Below, in pieces: positions 27,410 through 36,495 of a stretch of DNA of 49,306 nt. The stretch's first letter is position 1. The number at the start of each line of letters is the position of its first letter. The position numbers were made by a program, and so were the translations under genes. Origin of the DNA: Deltaproteobacteria bacterium (GTDB taxonomy: Bacteria > Desulfobacterota > Syntrophobacteria > BM002); NCBI GenBank assembly GCA_022340515.1, contig JAJDNT010000239.1:1-49306 (forward strand), written 5' to 3'. Below the pieces are notes generated by a model. The model ran no database searches. It saw only the letters and a program-made list of their open reading frames with translations, and was not told the origin of the DNA.

Positions 27410-28205
27410 GTTCCGACCTTTTATTCGTGAGGGCGAGTGGCAATACCTGCGCTGTCTCGACTGCAGTCTCATCTTTCTCGATCCACAACCTTCGAAGGGA
27501 TTTCTCCACAATCACTATCAGGATTACCTACCTGCCGATGACTGGGGGATTGAAAGTTGGCATAAACTTATGGCCCAGGTTTTCGCCAAGAGCGCTGGGC
27601 TCATTCAAAATGAGATCCCCGTTCCGGGACGATTACTGGACATTGGCTGCGGTTATGGCTTCTTCCTGGAGGAGATGGCTCGGCGGGGCTGGCAAGTGGA
27701 GGGAATTGAAATTTCAGCCACCGGCTTAAACTACGCCCGAGAGAAGTTAGGGCTAAATGTGTCAAAAAATCCCTTGCCCAGACCCGACTGGCAAGATAAT
27801 TGCTACGATGTTATCACGCTATTTTATGTGATCGAGCACTTGCAGAACCCACTGGTTGTGCTCAGGGAGGTGCATCGGTTGCTCAGGGTCGGTGGGTTGT
27901 TGCTGCTAAGGTGGCCGCATACCGCCCCCATTGCCAGAATGTTCAGGCCCTGGGCAAAGAGGATGAAACTATATCAGGCCCCCTCTCATTTGTTTGACTT
28001 TTCGCCAGTGACTATATATAAAATCCTTGATCAACTGGACTTCCATAAGATTCGCACCACAGTCTGTGGCTGGACCAAGCCAGCCAACAAGGGTGCCCTC
28101 CTGGCGGCATGGCTCTTTGGCAGTTTTGGTGAGCAGTTGGCCAGAGTAACCCGTGATCGTCTGCTCTTGCCTGGGGTGAGCAAAACTACCTTGGCCCGAA
28201 GCTGA
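27378..28205 (+). CDS. Class I SAM-dependent methyltransferase with N-terminal zinc-ribbon
   Basis: CLLC...CLDC, LLDIGCGYGFFLEEMARRGW, DVITLFYVIEHLQNP; GTG 27378 proposed start (ORF 27324..28205). Confidence 0.88.
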   Translation: MTSCLLCRGSKFRPFIREGEWQYLRCLDCSLIFLDPQPSKGFLHNHYQDYLPADDWGIESWHKLMAQVFAKSAGLIQNEIPVPGRLLDIGCGYGFFLEEMARRGWQVEGIEISATGLNYAREKLGLNVSKNPLPRPDWQDNCYDVITLFYVIEHLQNPLVVLREVHRLLRVGGLLLLRWPHTAPIARMFRPWAKRMKLYQAPSHLFDFSPVTIYKILDQLDFHKIRTTVCGWTKPANKGALLAAWLFGSFGEQLARVTRDRLLLPGVSKTTLARS

Positions 28206-28285
28206 CTTCCAACCAAAACGCAACCATCGTGGTTTAGAAGAGAATGGTTTTATTGTGGCCCTAACCAGAACTGAGTGAGGTAGAA

Positions 28286-28663
28286 ATGTCCAGGTTCACT
28301 TTAATCACTTTGCTGGGTTAATTTTTACTCTTGAGCTCTTTTGGCTGTGTTGGCAGGGAAGGTATTATTCGTCTCAACACTGATCCACCAGGGGCTACAT
28401 ACTATGTGGATGGAATTGAAAAAGGAAGAACGCCAGCGGAGTTTACCTGGGATTCCAATTGGCCTTGCTTGCTCGAGATCAGGAAAGAAGGCTATTATAC
28501 CGAGCAGGAACTCCTCAACAAATATTGGGTTTGGTATCAAGAGAGCAAAGGAAACTATCGTACGATTCGGGTTGGAGAGGCTAAGAAGAAATGGACAGTG
28601 ATCATTGACCGGAAGTTGAAAGCTGCACCATCAGGAGTAGCTTCTGAAACCGCAGGTCAGTAA
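28286..28663 (+). pseudogene. PEGA-domain lipoprotein gene with in-frame TAA in signal peptide
   Basis: ATG 28286 (upstream GAGTGAGG) reads MSRFTLITLLG*FLLLSSFGCVGREGIIRLNTDPPGATYYVDGIEKGRTPAEF; TAA at 28319-28321. A TTG at 28331 is the only downstream candidate start near the lipobox. Confidence 0.75.
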
Positions 28664-28746
28664 GGAAATTCAACTTTTCACAGAGCTTGGTGATTGGAGG
28701 ACTAAATAGGGTAAAGTAAATAATTACGATTAGACACCTGGAGCGA

Positions 28747-30969
28747 GTGCAGTTGACTTTATCAGAGAATTCACAATTTGGCTGCGATTTCGAGGGGCAT
28801 AGAGCTTCTAAAATTCAGTCTGCCCCTGGGGCGCCGGTCGTTGGCATACCCCGGGGTCTTCTCTATTTCAAATACCAACCTCTGTGGGCAACGTTTTTCT
28901 CTCACCTGGGGATCCAGGTCCTGGTCTCAGAACCGACCAAAAGGTCCAGTTTCGAGACAGCTCAAAGTCTCACCCGCAGCGATCTTTGCCTGCCTGTAAA
29001 AGTCTTTCTCGAGCATGTTTACAGATTAAAAGATCAGGTGGACTATCTCCTACTGCCGCGGCTTATCAGCGTAAGTCCCGATGCTTACATGTGTCCCAAG
29101 ATCCTGGGATTGACTGATATGGCCCGGAATGTCTTTAGCGATCTGCCTAACCTTCTGACCCCACGGGTAAATGCTAAACTTCCAAAGCCGGAGGGATTTG
29201 CCGAGGCATGTTTCGAGTTAGGACTTCATTTTAACCGCAGCAGATCACAGGTGGGGATTGCCTGGGAGGCTGCCTGGGAAGCTCAAGGGAAATACGAGCA
29301 AAGGTTGCTAAGATATCCCCTGGATGAAGCTTTAAAACCGTGGGACAGAGCCTTTGCTCAAAAAAACGGCAACTCTGAATTTGCGCCTCGATACCGGGTA
29401 GCAGTTATTGGTCGACCTTACATCTCCTTTGATAGTGCCCTCAGTCATGACCTGCTAAATTTGCTTCAGCGGCAGGCTGTTGAGATTGTTACCCCGGAAT
29501 CCCTGCCCAAGGAGGTCATAGAAAAAGAGAGTGAGAGACTGTCGAAAAAAGTCTACTGGCAATTGGGAAGGGAGCTGGTGGCCGCGGCTTTGCACTACAT
29601 GAGAGATGAAGATGTGGATGGCATCATCAATGTTTCCAGCTTTGGCTGTGGCCAAGATTCCTTCACCAACGCCCTGGTGGAATATTTCGTCAGCAAACAC
29701 TCAGACAAACCCATTCTTAGCCTGGTCATGGATGAGCACACCGCCGATGGTGGGTTAAATACCCGAGTAGAGGCATTTCTGGACATGATGGACCAGAGGA
29801 AAAAGAATGGGAACTCGGGATGGAAAGGGTGGGGGAAGAGAGAAGGTTTGCATCCGACGGGCGGGATTGTAAAAAATCCTAAAGCCGAAAAAATGCATCT
29901 AACCATACCGCACATGGGACATCTCCACGTGGGTTTCGAACAAGTGTTCAGAAATCTGGGTGTCCACATTACCATGCCACCCCGTCCCAATAAAGAAGCC
30001 TTGATGCTGGGTACGCGCTATTCTCCTGAATGCGCCTGTCTGCCATTTAAACTGAACCTTGGTAATATGATCCAGGCGTTAAATCAAGGCGCTACCGATA
30101 TTATGATGCCTGGCGGCTTTGGCCCCTGCCGTTTTGGCTACTACAGCGTGATCCAGGAACAGATCCTAAGAGATCTGGGCTACGAGTTCAGGATGGGTCG
30201 TGCGGATGATCCGGACAGTCTCCGAGACATGTTGGACATGGTAAAGAGGATCGCCGGCCTCAATACCAAGTGGGATTCCTACAAAGTCTTTTTCTTCATT
30301 CTTCATCGCCTTGCCCTGGTGGACTGGGCTTTACGTCGTTCCCACTGGTTGCGGCCTAGGGAGGTTGAGAAACATGCCACTGACCGGGCCCTGCGTCGCT
30401 GTCTCAAAATCATTGAGGAGACAAGTCGATTCCGTGACCTTTGGTCTGCAAAAAGGAAAGTGCGTCAGGTACTGAGTACAGTGGCCTGCCACCGTAAGCG
30501 GTCGATTCTCCGAGTGGGAATTGTGGGTGAGATTTTTATGGTGCTGGAGCATTATGCCAATATGAATGTGGAGGAAAGGCTGGGTGAGATGGGAGTTGAG
30601 GTGCATCGTGGCCTTTGGCTCAGTGACTGGCTAAATGACCGTTATCGGTTTAAGCTTTTCCGACGAAACCAGTACAAGTGGTCCCTCCGTCAGGCCAGAC
30701 CATACCTTTCTGAACCTAGTGGAGGTGAAAGTGTAAAATCGGTGGGAAAATCAGTGAGTTTTGCCAAAAGGGGTTTTGACGGTATCGTTCACCTCATGCC
30801 CTTTACCTGTATGCCGGAGCTGGTAGCTCAGACGATCTTGGCTAAGGTGTCTAGGGACTACAACATTCCTGTCCTCACTCTCATCTTCGATGAGCACACT
30901 TCGCCGGGAGGAGTGCAAACCAGGTTGGAGGCCTTTGTGGATCTGATAAACCGCAAAAGAACCTTATAG
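28747..30969 (+). CDS. Acyl-CoA dehydratase activase-associated protein (DUF2229 / 2-hydroxyacyl-CoA dehydratase D-like)
   Basis: VGIPRGLLYFKYQPLWATFFSHLG, YSPECACLPFKLNLGNMIQALNQGATDIMMPGGFGPCRFGYY. Confidence 0.87.
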   Translation: MQLTLSENSQFGCDFEGHRASKIQSAPGAPVVGIPRGLLYFKYQPLWATFFSHLGIQVLVSEPTKRSSFETAQSLTRSDLCLPVKVFLEHVYRLKDQVDYLLLPRLISVSPDAYMCPKILGLTDMARNVFSDLPNLLTPRVNAKLPKPEGFAEACFELGLHFNRSRSQVGIAWEAAWEAQGKYEQRLLRYPLDEALKPWDRAFAQKNGNSEFAPRYRVAVIGRPYISFDSALSHDLLNLLQRQAVEIVTPESLPKEVIEKESERLSKKVYWQLGRELVAAALHYMRDEDVDGIINVSSFGCGQDSFTNALVEYFVSKHSDKPILSLVMDEHTADGGLNTRVEAFLDMMDQRKKNGNSGWKGWGKREGLHPTGGIVKNPKAEKMHLTIPHMGHLHVGFEQVFRNLGVHITMPPRPNKEALMLGTRYSPECACLPFKLNLGNMIQALNQGATDIMMPGGFGPCRFGYYSVIQEQILRDLGYEFRMGRADDPDSLRDMLDMVKRIAGLNTKWDSYKVFFFILHRLALVDWALRRSHWLRPREVEKHATDRALRRCLKIIEETSRFRDLWSAKRKVRQVLSTVACHRKRSILRVGIVGEIFMVLEHYANMNVEERLGEMGVEVHRGLWLSDWLNDRYRFKLFRRNQYKWSLRQARPYLSEPSGGESVKSVGKSVSFAKRGFDGIVHLMPFTCMPELVAQTILAKVSRDYNIPVLTLIFDEHTSPGGVQTRLEAFVDLINRKRTL

Positions 30970-31938
30970 ATCGCCAGTTTCCCATTTGCCGCAACGATCC
31001 CCCCAGCGCACCAAACGTTCCTGACCTGGGGCCACAGGAATCTTCACTTCCATCACTTCACAGCCGTTGGAACACCCCTCACATTCAAAGCCACTAAGTT
31101 CGTATGGTATCCCCCCAACTTCAAAACCACGGAAGCGGGTTTTCTCTATTGAACTCACCGCTTCCTTAGCTAAAAGTGCAGCACCGATGGCCCCCATTAC
31201 CTCAAAGTCCGGGGGGACTAGTAATTCTTTTCCCAGAACTTGCTCAAAGGCAGACCGCATGCCCACATTGGCAGCCACGCCCCCCTGAAAGAGGATGGGG
31301 CGACGGAGTTCCTGGCTCTTGACCAGATTGTTCAAGTAATTGCGAACCAAGGCCTGGCAAAGTCCGGCTATGATGTCTTCCACACTGTGTCCCATTTGTT
31401 GTTTGTGGATCATGTCCGACTCCGCGAAGACCGTGCAACGGCTGGCAATTTTTACCGGCTTTTTGGCCTTGAGAGCATGTTCTCCAAAGGATTCGATAGG
31501 GATTCCCAGGCGATAAGCCTGTTGATCCAGAAATGAACCAGTGCCGGCGGCGCAGACTGTGTTCATGGCAAAGTCGATGACAGTGGAGTTTCGCAAAATT
31601 ATGCTTTTGGAGTCCTGGCCACCAATCTCGATAACCGTCTGGGTCTCCGGCTCATGGTGAAGAGCTGCCACGGCATGGGCGGTAATCTCGTTTTTAATCA
31701 CATCGGCACCTATTAAAATGCCGGCTAGATAACGGCCACTGCCGGTAGTACCCACACCAGTAACAGTTAGCTCGCCGTCCATTTGCTCAGCCAACGCCAT
31801 TAGGCCGGTTTGCATCGCCTTCATGGGCTGGCCGTGGGTACGTAAATATTGCTTGTGGAGCACTCTGCCGTTGTCATCCAAAAGCACTAAATTTGTACTA
31901 ATAGATCCCACGTCGACACCAAGATAAGTGGCTTTCAT
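30964..31938 (-). CDS. Acyl-CoA dehydratase activase (BcrA/BadF/BadG/HgdC ATPase family)
   Basis: LGVDVGSISTNLVLLDD, IEIGGQDSKSI, NTVCAAGTGSFLDQQA, FQGGVAANVG. Confidence 0.93.
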   Translation of the reverse strand: MKATYLGVDVGSISTNLVLLDDNGRVLHKQYLRTHGQPMKAMQTGLMALAEQMDGELTVTGVGTTGSGRYLAGILIGADVIKNEITAHAVAALHHEPETQTVIEIGGQDSKSIILRNSTVIDFAMNTVCAAGTGSFLDQQAYRLGIPIESFGEHALKAKKPVKIASRCTVFAESDMIHKQQMGHSVEDIIAGLCQALVRNYLNNLVKSQELRRPILFQGGVAANVGMRSAFEQVLGKELLVPPDFEVMGAIGAALLAKEAVSSIEKTRFRGFEVGGIPYELSGFECEGCSNGCEVMEVKIPVAPGQERLVRWGDRCGKWETGDL

Positions 31939-31956
31939 GACCAGATCCTTAATTGT

Positions 31957-32190
31957 TTGTCCGTTGTCAGTTGTTCAAATCGTTCAATCGTTCGCCTTCG
32001 GTGAAGTCGTTCAAACCGTAAAGACCTAAGTAGCCAGTAGTCAGTAGCCGGTAGCCAGCAAGGAAAAAATATAGTTCCATTTCATATCTCCTGGCTCCTG
32101 ACTCCTGAATTCTCCCTCCTTTACCTTATGCCTTGCGCCCTGCGCCTTGTGCCTCTTACTCCATGCCCTATGCTCTATGCTCTGTGCGCT
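31957..32190. repeat. Composite intergenic array: 3 heptads, 6 nonamers (31970-32023), 4 heptads (32029-32056), 15 heptads (32086-32190)
   Basis: Unit boundaries verified by base counting; the last block overlaps the MMPL stop codon at 32168-32170. Confidence 0.85.
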
Positions 32191-34729
32191 TGTCGTCAAT
32201 CCAGGCTAAGACCGCAGGCAAAAGAAAAAGAGCGGCGAAAAGGCAGGTAAGAATGCCCAAAGCTGTAACCCAGCCGATGCTGCGCAGGCCAGGATAGTGA
32301 GAACTGACTAGAGAACCGAAGCCGATGATTGTGGTCAGAGAGGTGAGCACGATGGCGCGACCAATGTGGTTGAGGACCATGGCAAGGTTCTCTTTGGAGT
32401 TTTGGCGCCAGCGATGAACAATGTGGATACCATCATCTATCCCTATTCCCACAATCAGCGGCAGGACAATGAAATTGGCGTAGTTGAATTGAATTGACAA
32501 CAATGCCATCAACCCCAACATGGACACTATGCCGCCCATCAGGGGAACAGCAGCTAGTGCCGCAGGAAAGGGGTGTCGAAAAGCCAAGAGCAAGGCTAGA
32601 GCAATAGCCACTGCCGCTAAAATTAAAGAGTCGCCAAGGTCGTGCCACACTAGCCCTTTGAGATGATCCGTCAAAATGGGCCAGCCTGCGAGTCGCCATT
32701 CGCTGCCATCGAGGCCACTTTCCCTTGCGGTCATTTTAATATCTTTGTCTAAACTGTCCAGATCATCTTTGTCCCATAAACCTTCCCGAGGGAAGACAAA
32801 AGTAAACAGTTTTCGGTTTGGACCTCGATTTACCAGAAAAGTATCCAGCAACTGTTCGAGGTTCGCATTTTTGAAGCTCTCTCGATCCACCCTGCCTTTT
32901 GGGTGCACCAGTGTTCTTAGCCAGTTCAAGTATGAGGTGTACTCGGGGAGGAACTGAAAGCCGTTTTCCTCCAGCGCCTTTTTAAATGTGGTCTCGATGC
33001 GGTCGGGGTTGAGTTGGCTAGCATGACGCTGATAAAAATCTAGTGCTAACCGCTGATTTTCAGGCGATGGCCAGTAGGCGAGGATGCTGCGATAATGAGA
33101 CAACTTCTCTGCATCTTGAAGTTTAGCCAAAGCCTTGTCAAGTTTCCAGGCTCGGTTCAGCAGAGTTGCATCATCTTTACCTTCCATTACCAAGAGAACA
33201 TAACCGCTCGCGCCCCCCATGATGGCCTCCACCTCTTTTTCCACCGCCATTCGACCAGCCTCTTTAGGTCGCAAAGTTCTTAGATCGTCTTCAAAGGAAA
33301 TGTTTAAGGCTGCAATAGCTAAAGCTGCAAGTAAAAAGAGGCTGAGGCATACAACCCGGCGGGGATGTTTTACCACAGGCGATATGAGATAATTGAGGCC
33401 AAAGTTAGGAATGGGCCTGGCAGATGCCGATGGCACCGTGTTACCCTGCTGCCAAGCGAGGAGGGCAGGCAAAACCACTAGCATGGCAGTTAGGCAGGCA
33501 AGGATGCCGATTCCGGTGATGATCCCCAGTTCCTGGAACCCTCTGAAAGAGGAAATACCAAGAGCGAAAAAGGCTGCTGCCGTTGTCAGTCCGCCCATGA
33601 GGATGGCTCCACCACTTTGAGTCAAGGCAAGGTGTAGGGCCCTGGCATGATCCTGACTCTGACTGGCACCTGCGTATAGATTGAGAAGGTGTATGGCAAA
33701 GTCGATACCAAGCCCGAGTAATACAGCAGCAAAAGCGCCGGTGAGTATGTTGACATGACCATAGATGAGCTGCAAAAGGCCAAAGGTCCAGATGAGAGCC
33801 ATGGCCAGTGGCAAGAGCATTAAAAAGAGGAAACGTAATTTACGGAAAACGAGAAAAAACAAAATGTTAACCCCAAGAAATGAAATGAGCAGGCTGCTTT
33901 GCAGGTCTCTGCGGGTTAAGGCTTCATCCTCCTGGGCAATAGCATAGCCACCAGCAAAAGTGATTTCGGGTGCGGCTCCAGCCGTGGGGTGAGATTTGCG
34001 CCAAGTGCTGATGGCCTTTTCCCCTGCCGCTGAAGCTGCTGCCATTAGTCTCTTGGTATAGGTGATATCTCGGGCTGATTGTTTAGGTCTGATGAAGACC
34101 AGAAGATGACTTCGGGTCTTATCCACCAAGTAGCCATCCTCGAGCTCAAGGCCAGCAAATGACTGCTGGGCAAACCAGCGGGAAAGCCATAAATGTCTCA
34201 GTCCCAGAGGGTCCTTAAGGATTAGGTCCCTGACACCACTCTGCATTGGCATCAGTAAAAGCCGCTTGTTTTCTTTTATTTGACGGGAAATGGAGGAGTC
34301 GCTCAAGCGCTCGAGCAAATCAAACCGTTCCTGTTCTGACAGGAAGAGGCCAGCATTGGGCAGTAAGACTTCGGCAAAGAACTTCCTTTGCTGAGTGGTA
34401 ACCTTGGCTTCCAAGTTGTCTATACCAGGAAAGGATGCCATTTCTTCAACGAAGCCATCGACGATTTGCTTGGCGCTTTCCAATTCTCCAGGTTCAACCA
34501 CACTCACAACCACCACAAGCACGTCCTGAGGACCGGCGTCCATCAGATCTGCAAGCAATTTTTTGGCCTCACTCTCCTTGGCAGGCATGAGAGAATCCAG
34601 GCTTGAGTCCATGCGAAGTTGAGTGATGAGTAGAATAGATAAGATGGTGCAAACTGAGGCAATCAGAAGAATCAACCTGTGGTATTGGACAATGCGATCT
34701 GCTAAAAGGGTGAAAAAGGGCTTGGTCAT
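32168..34729 (-). CDS. RND superfamily MMPL-type lipid exporter
   Basis: 853 aa, two TM bundles with large loops, GLGIDFAIHLLNLY and GIGIDDGIHIVHRW. Confidence 0.9.
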   Translation of the reverse strand: MTKPFFTLLADRIVQYHRLILLIASVCTILSILLITQLRMDSSLDSLMPAKESEAKKLLADLMDAGPQDVLVVVVSVVEPGELESAKQIVDGFVEEMASFPGIDNLEAKVTTQQRKFFAEVLLPNAGLFLSEQERFDLLERLSDSSISRQIKENKRLLLMPMQSGVRDLILKDPLGLRHLWLSRWFAQQSFAGLELEDGYLVDKTRSHLLVFIRPKQSARDITYTKRLMAAASAAGEKAISTWRKSHPTAGAAPEITFAGGYAIAQEDEALTRRDLQSSLLISFLGVNILFFLVFRKLRFLFLMLLPLAMALIWTFGLLQLIYGHVNILTGAFAAVLLGLGIDFAIHLLNLYAGASQSQDHARALHLALTQSGGAILMGGLTTAAAFFALGISSFRGFQELGIITGIGILACLTAMLVVLPALLAWQQGNTVPSASARPIPNFGLNYLISPVVKHPRRVVCLSLFLLAALAIAALNISFEDDLRTLRPKEAGRMAVEKEVEAIMGGASGYVLLVMEGKDDATLLNRAWKLDKALAKLQDAEKLSHYRSILAYWPSPENQRLALDFYQRHASQLNPDRIETTFKKALEENGFQFLPEYTSYLNWLRTLVHPKGRVDRESFKNANLEQLLDTFLVNRGPNRKLFTFVFPREGLWDKDDLDSLDKDIKMTARESGLDGSEWRLAGWPILTDHLKGLVWHDLGDSLILAAVAIALALLLAFRHPFPAALAAVPLMGGIVSMLGLMALLSIQFNYANFIVLPLIVGIGIDDGIHIVHRWRQNSKENLAMVLNHIGRAIVLTSLTTIIGFGSLVSSHYPGLRSIGWVTALGILTCLFAALFLLPAVLAWIDDKRTEHRA

Positions 34730-34751
34730 GACTGTTCAGTTTTAGTGTCCA

Positions 34752-34784
34752 TAAAAAAACAAAGCAGGCTATTTGATGCCTGCT
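34752..34784 (-). terminator. Rho-independent terminator for the CsgG-NHL gene
   Basis: Minus strand AGCAGGC-ATCAAATA-GCCTGCT followed by TTGTTTTTTT. Confidence 0.85.
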
Positions 34785-34836
34785 CGACAAGTAATTTTAC
34801 TCATATTTCTTGCAAGACAGCCAGGTAAGTTCAATC

Positions 34837-36495
34837 TTAATGGGAAAACTTCTGCACCCGACAGTTGCCCGTGTCCGCCACAAAGACGTTGCTGGCTCCA
34901 TCAGCGCATAATCCATAAGGTTCAACGAACTGTCCGGAACTCTTCCCTGGGCCTCCGTAGGATCTGAGGTTCTGTCCGGTAGGACTCATTTCCCAGATCA
35001 GGTGGCTGGCTGCGTCCAGTATCAACAAATTCCCGGATGATTGGTCAATGGCAATATCAACCGGATATGTGAGTCTGTCGGTGAAGGCAGCAAGAAAGCG
35101 ACCTTGCGAGTCAAACTTCTGGACTCTTCGCATTTTAGAATCAGCTACGTAAACATTGCCACTTCCGTCCACTGTGAGTCCGAAGGGCGAAACAAAAGAG
35201 GCACTGCCTTTTCCCTTGCTGCCCCAAGAGCGCAAAAATCTTCCTTGGCTGTCAAAAACTTGCACCCGGTTAAGTTTTGCATCCACCGTGTAAATATTCC
35301 CATCCGGACCCACAGAGATCCCACTCAAAAAGGCGAAATCGCCGCTTCCCCTACCCTTTTGCCCCCACTGGCCCTGGTAAACGCCGTTAAGGTCGAATTT
35401 TTCGATTCGATAGTTATAGGTATCGGCTACGTAAACATTGCCTTCACCGTCGACAGCCACATCCCAGGGCAGAGCCAAACTGCCGGGGCCGCTTCCCTTT
35501 TGCCCCCAGGCTTTCATGAAGGTCCCGGAGTTGTCGAATACTTGTATCCGGTTGTTGTAAGTGTCCGCCACATAAATGTTGCCCGAGGCATCGGCAGCCA
35601 CTCCAAAGGGTTTTAAAAAATCTCCTGAGCCATCGCCCTGCCTGCCCCATGCCACGGAAAAACGAAGAACGGTGCTAGCGGAAGTCGAGTAGGGGACACC
35701 GATAATGGGACCACTTGGCCCAGGTTTGATTGCCCCTACGGAAACCACATTTTGACCAACCGCCACGGACTCGTTGGTTTTTTGCTCGATGACTCTGGCA
35801 AAGGCCAGTTTCTCCTGAACCTCAGTCACCTGGAGCATGCCTGTGGCAATCTTTTCGATGCCCAAGATCTCACCGGAGACGGGGTGTTTTATGATCTCGC
35901 CCTCCCGGTAAACTTGAAACTTCATACCCGCTTTTGCCCCAACAGATTTTCCCACATCAAGGATAAAAGTCTCACCCTTTTGATGGATGATGAATCCCCG
36001 CAAGGGGAACTTGCTAACCAATTGAGCCACAAAAGGTCCGATCTTGTTGGACATGGAGCCAACGCTGTTAGCTGCCAGTCGATCAGCAACTTTGATTGTG
36101 GCACTTTCAGTCTCAATGATCTTGACGTTTAAATCTATACCTTGTCTGTGGCTTATTACAGCCCCGGTTACTATGTATGTGGCTCCGAGCACTCTCCCCA
36201 ACTGGGCTGCTGTATTCACATCAATGAGCCCGCTCGAGCCCAATTGTTGTTCTTGGATCAGCTCCTCTAGAGCTTGCCGCTCAATGACGTCGAAACGGCC
36301 CTGGTTGACGAAGGCGGTGGCGAGCCATTGGGCGGCAACCTTGCCTAGCTCTTCAGATTTAGCCTTTTCTCCCTGCGATTCGAGGTCGACCACGGCAATC
36401 CTGCTGCGGGCAGCAGCTAACACACAGGAAGCCCAGAAAGACAAGGCAATGACGAGAATAACGCAGATTGGTCTCATCCAACGGCGTGGCCTCAT
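34837..36495 (-). CDS. CsgG/FlgT-like N-terminal domain fused to NHL-repeat beta-propeller, exported
   Basis: SRIAVVDLESQGEKAKSEELGKVAAQWLATAFVNQGRFDVIERQAL; repeated GNVYVADTYNYRIEKFD-type NHL units. Confidence 0.85.
   Translation of the reverse strand: MRPRRWMRPICVILVIALSFWASCVLAAARSRIAVVDLESQGEKAKSEELGKVAAQWLATAFVNQGRFDVIERQALEELIQEQQLGSSGLIDVNTAAQLGRVLGATYIVTGAVISHRQGIDLNVKIIETESATIKVADRLAANSVGSMSNKIGPFVAQLVSKFPLRGFIIHQKGETFILDVGKSVGAKAGMKFQVYREGEIIKHPVSGEILGIEKIATGMLQVTEVQEKLAFARVIEQKTNESVAVGQNVVSVGAIKPGPSGPIIGVPYSTSASTVLRFSVAWGRQGDGSGDFLKPFGVAADASGNIYVADTYNNRIQVFDNSGTFMKAWGQKGSGPGSLALPWDVAVDGEGNVYVADTYNYRIEKFDLNGVYQGQWGQKGRGSGDFAFLSGISVGPDGNIYTVDAKLNRVQVFDSQGRFLRSWGSKGKGSASFVSPFGLTVDGSGNVYVADSKMRRVQKFDSQGRFLAAFTDRLTYPVDIAIDQSSGNLLILDAASHLIWEMSPTGQNLRSYGGPGKSSGQFVEPYGLCADGASNVFVADTGNCRVQKFSH

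Noticed and set aside
31957-32190. CRISPR-like array
   Set aside because: Units are only 7-9 nt without unique spacers, and no cas genes are present.
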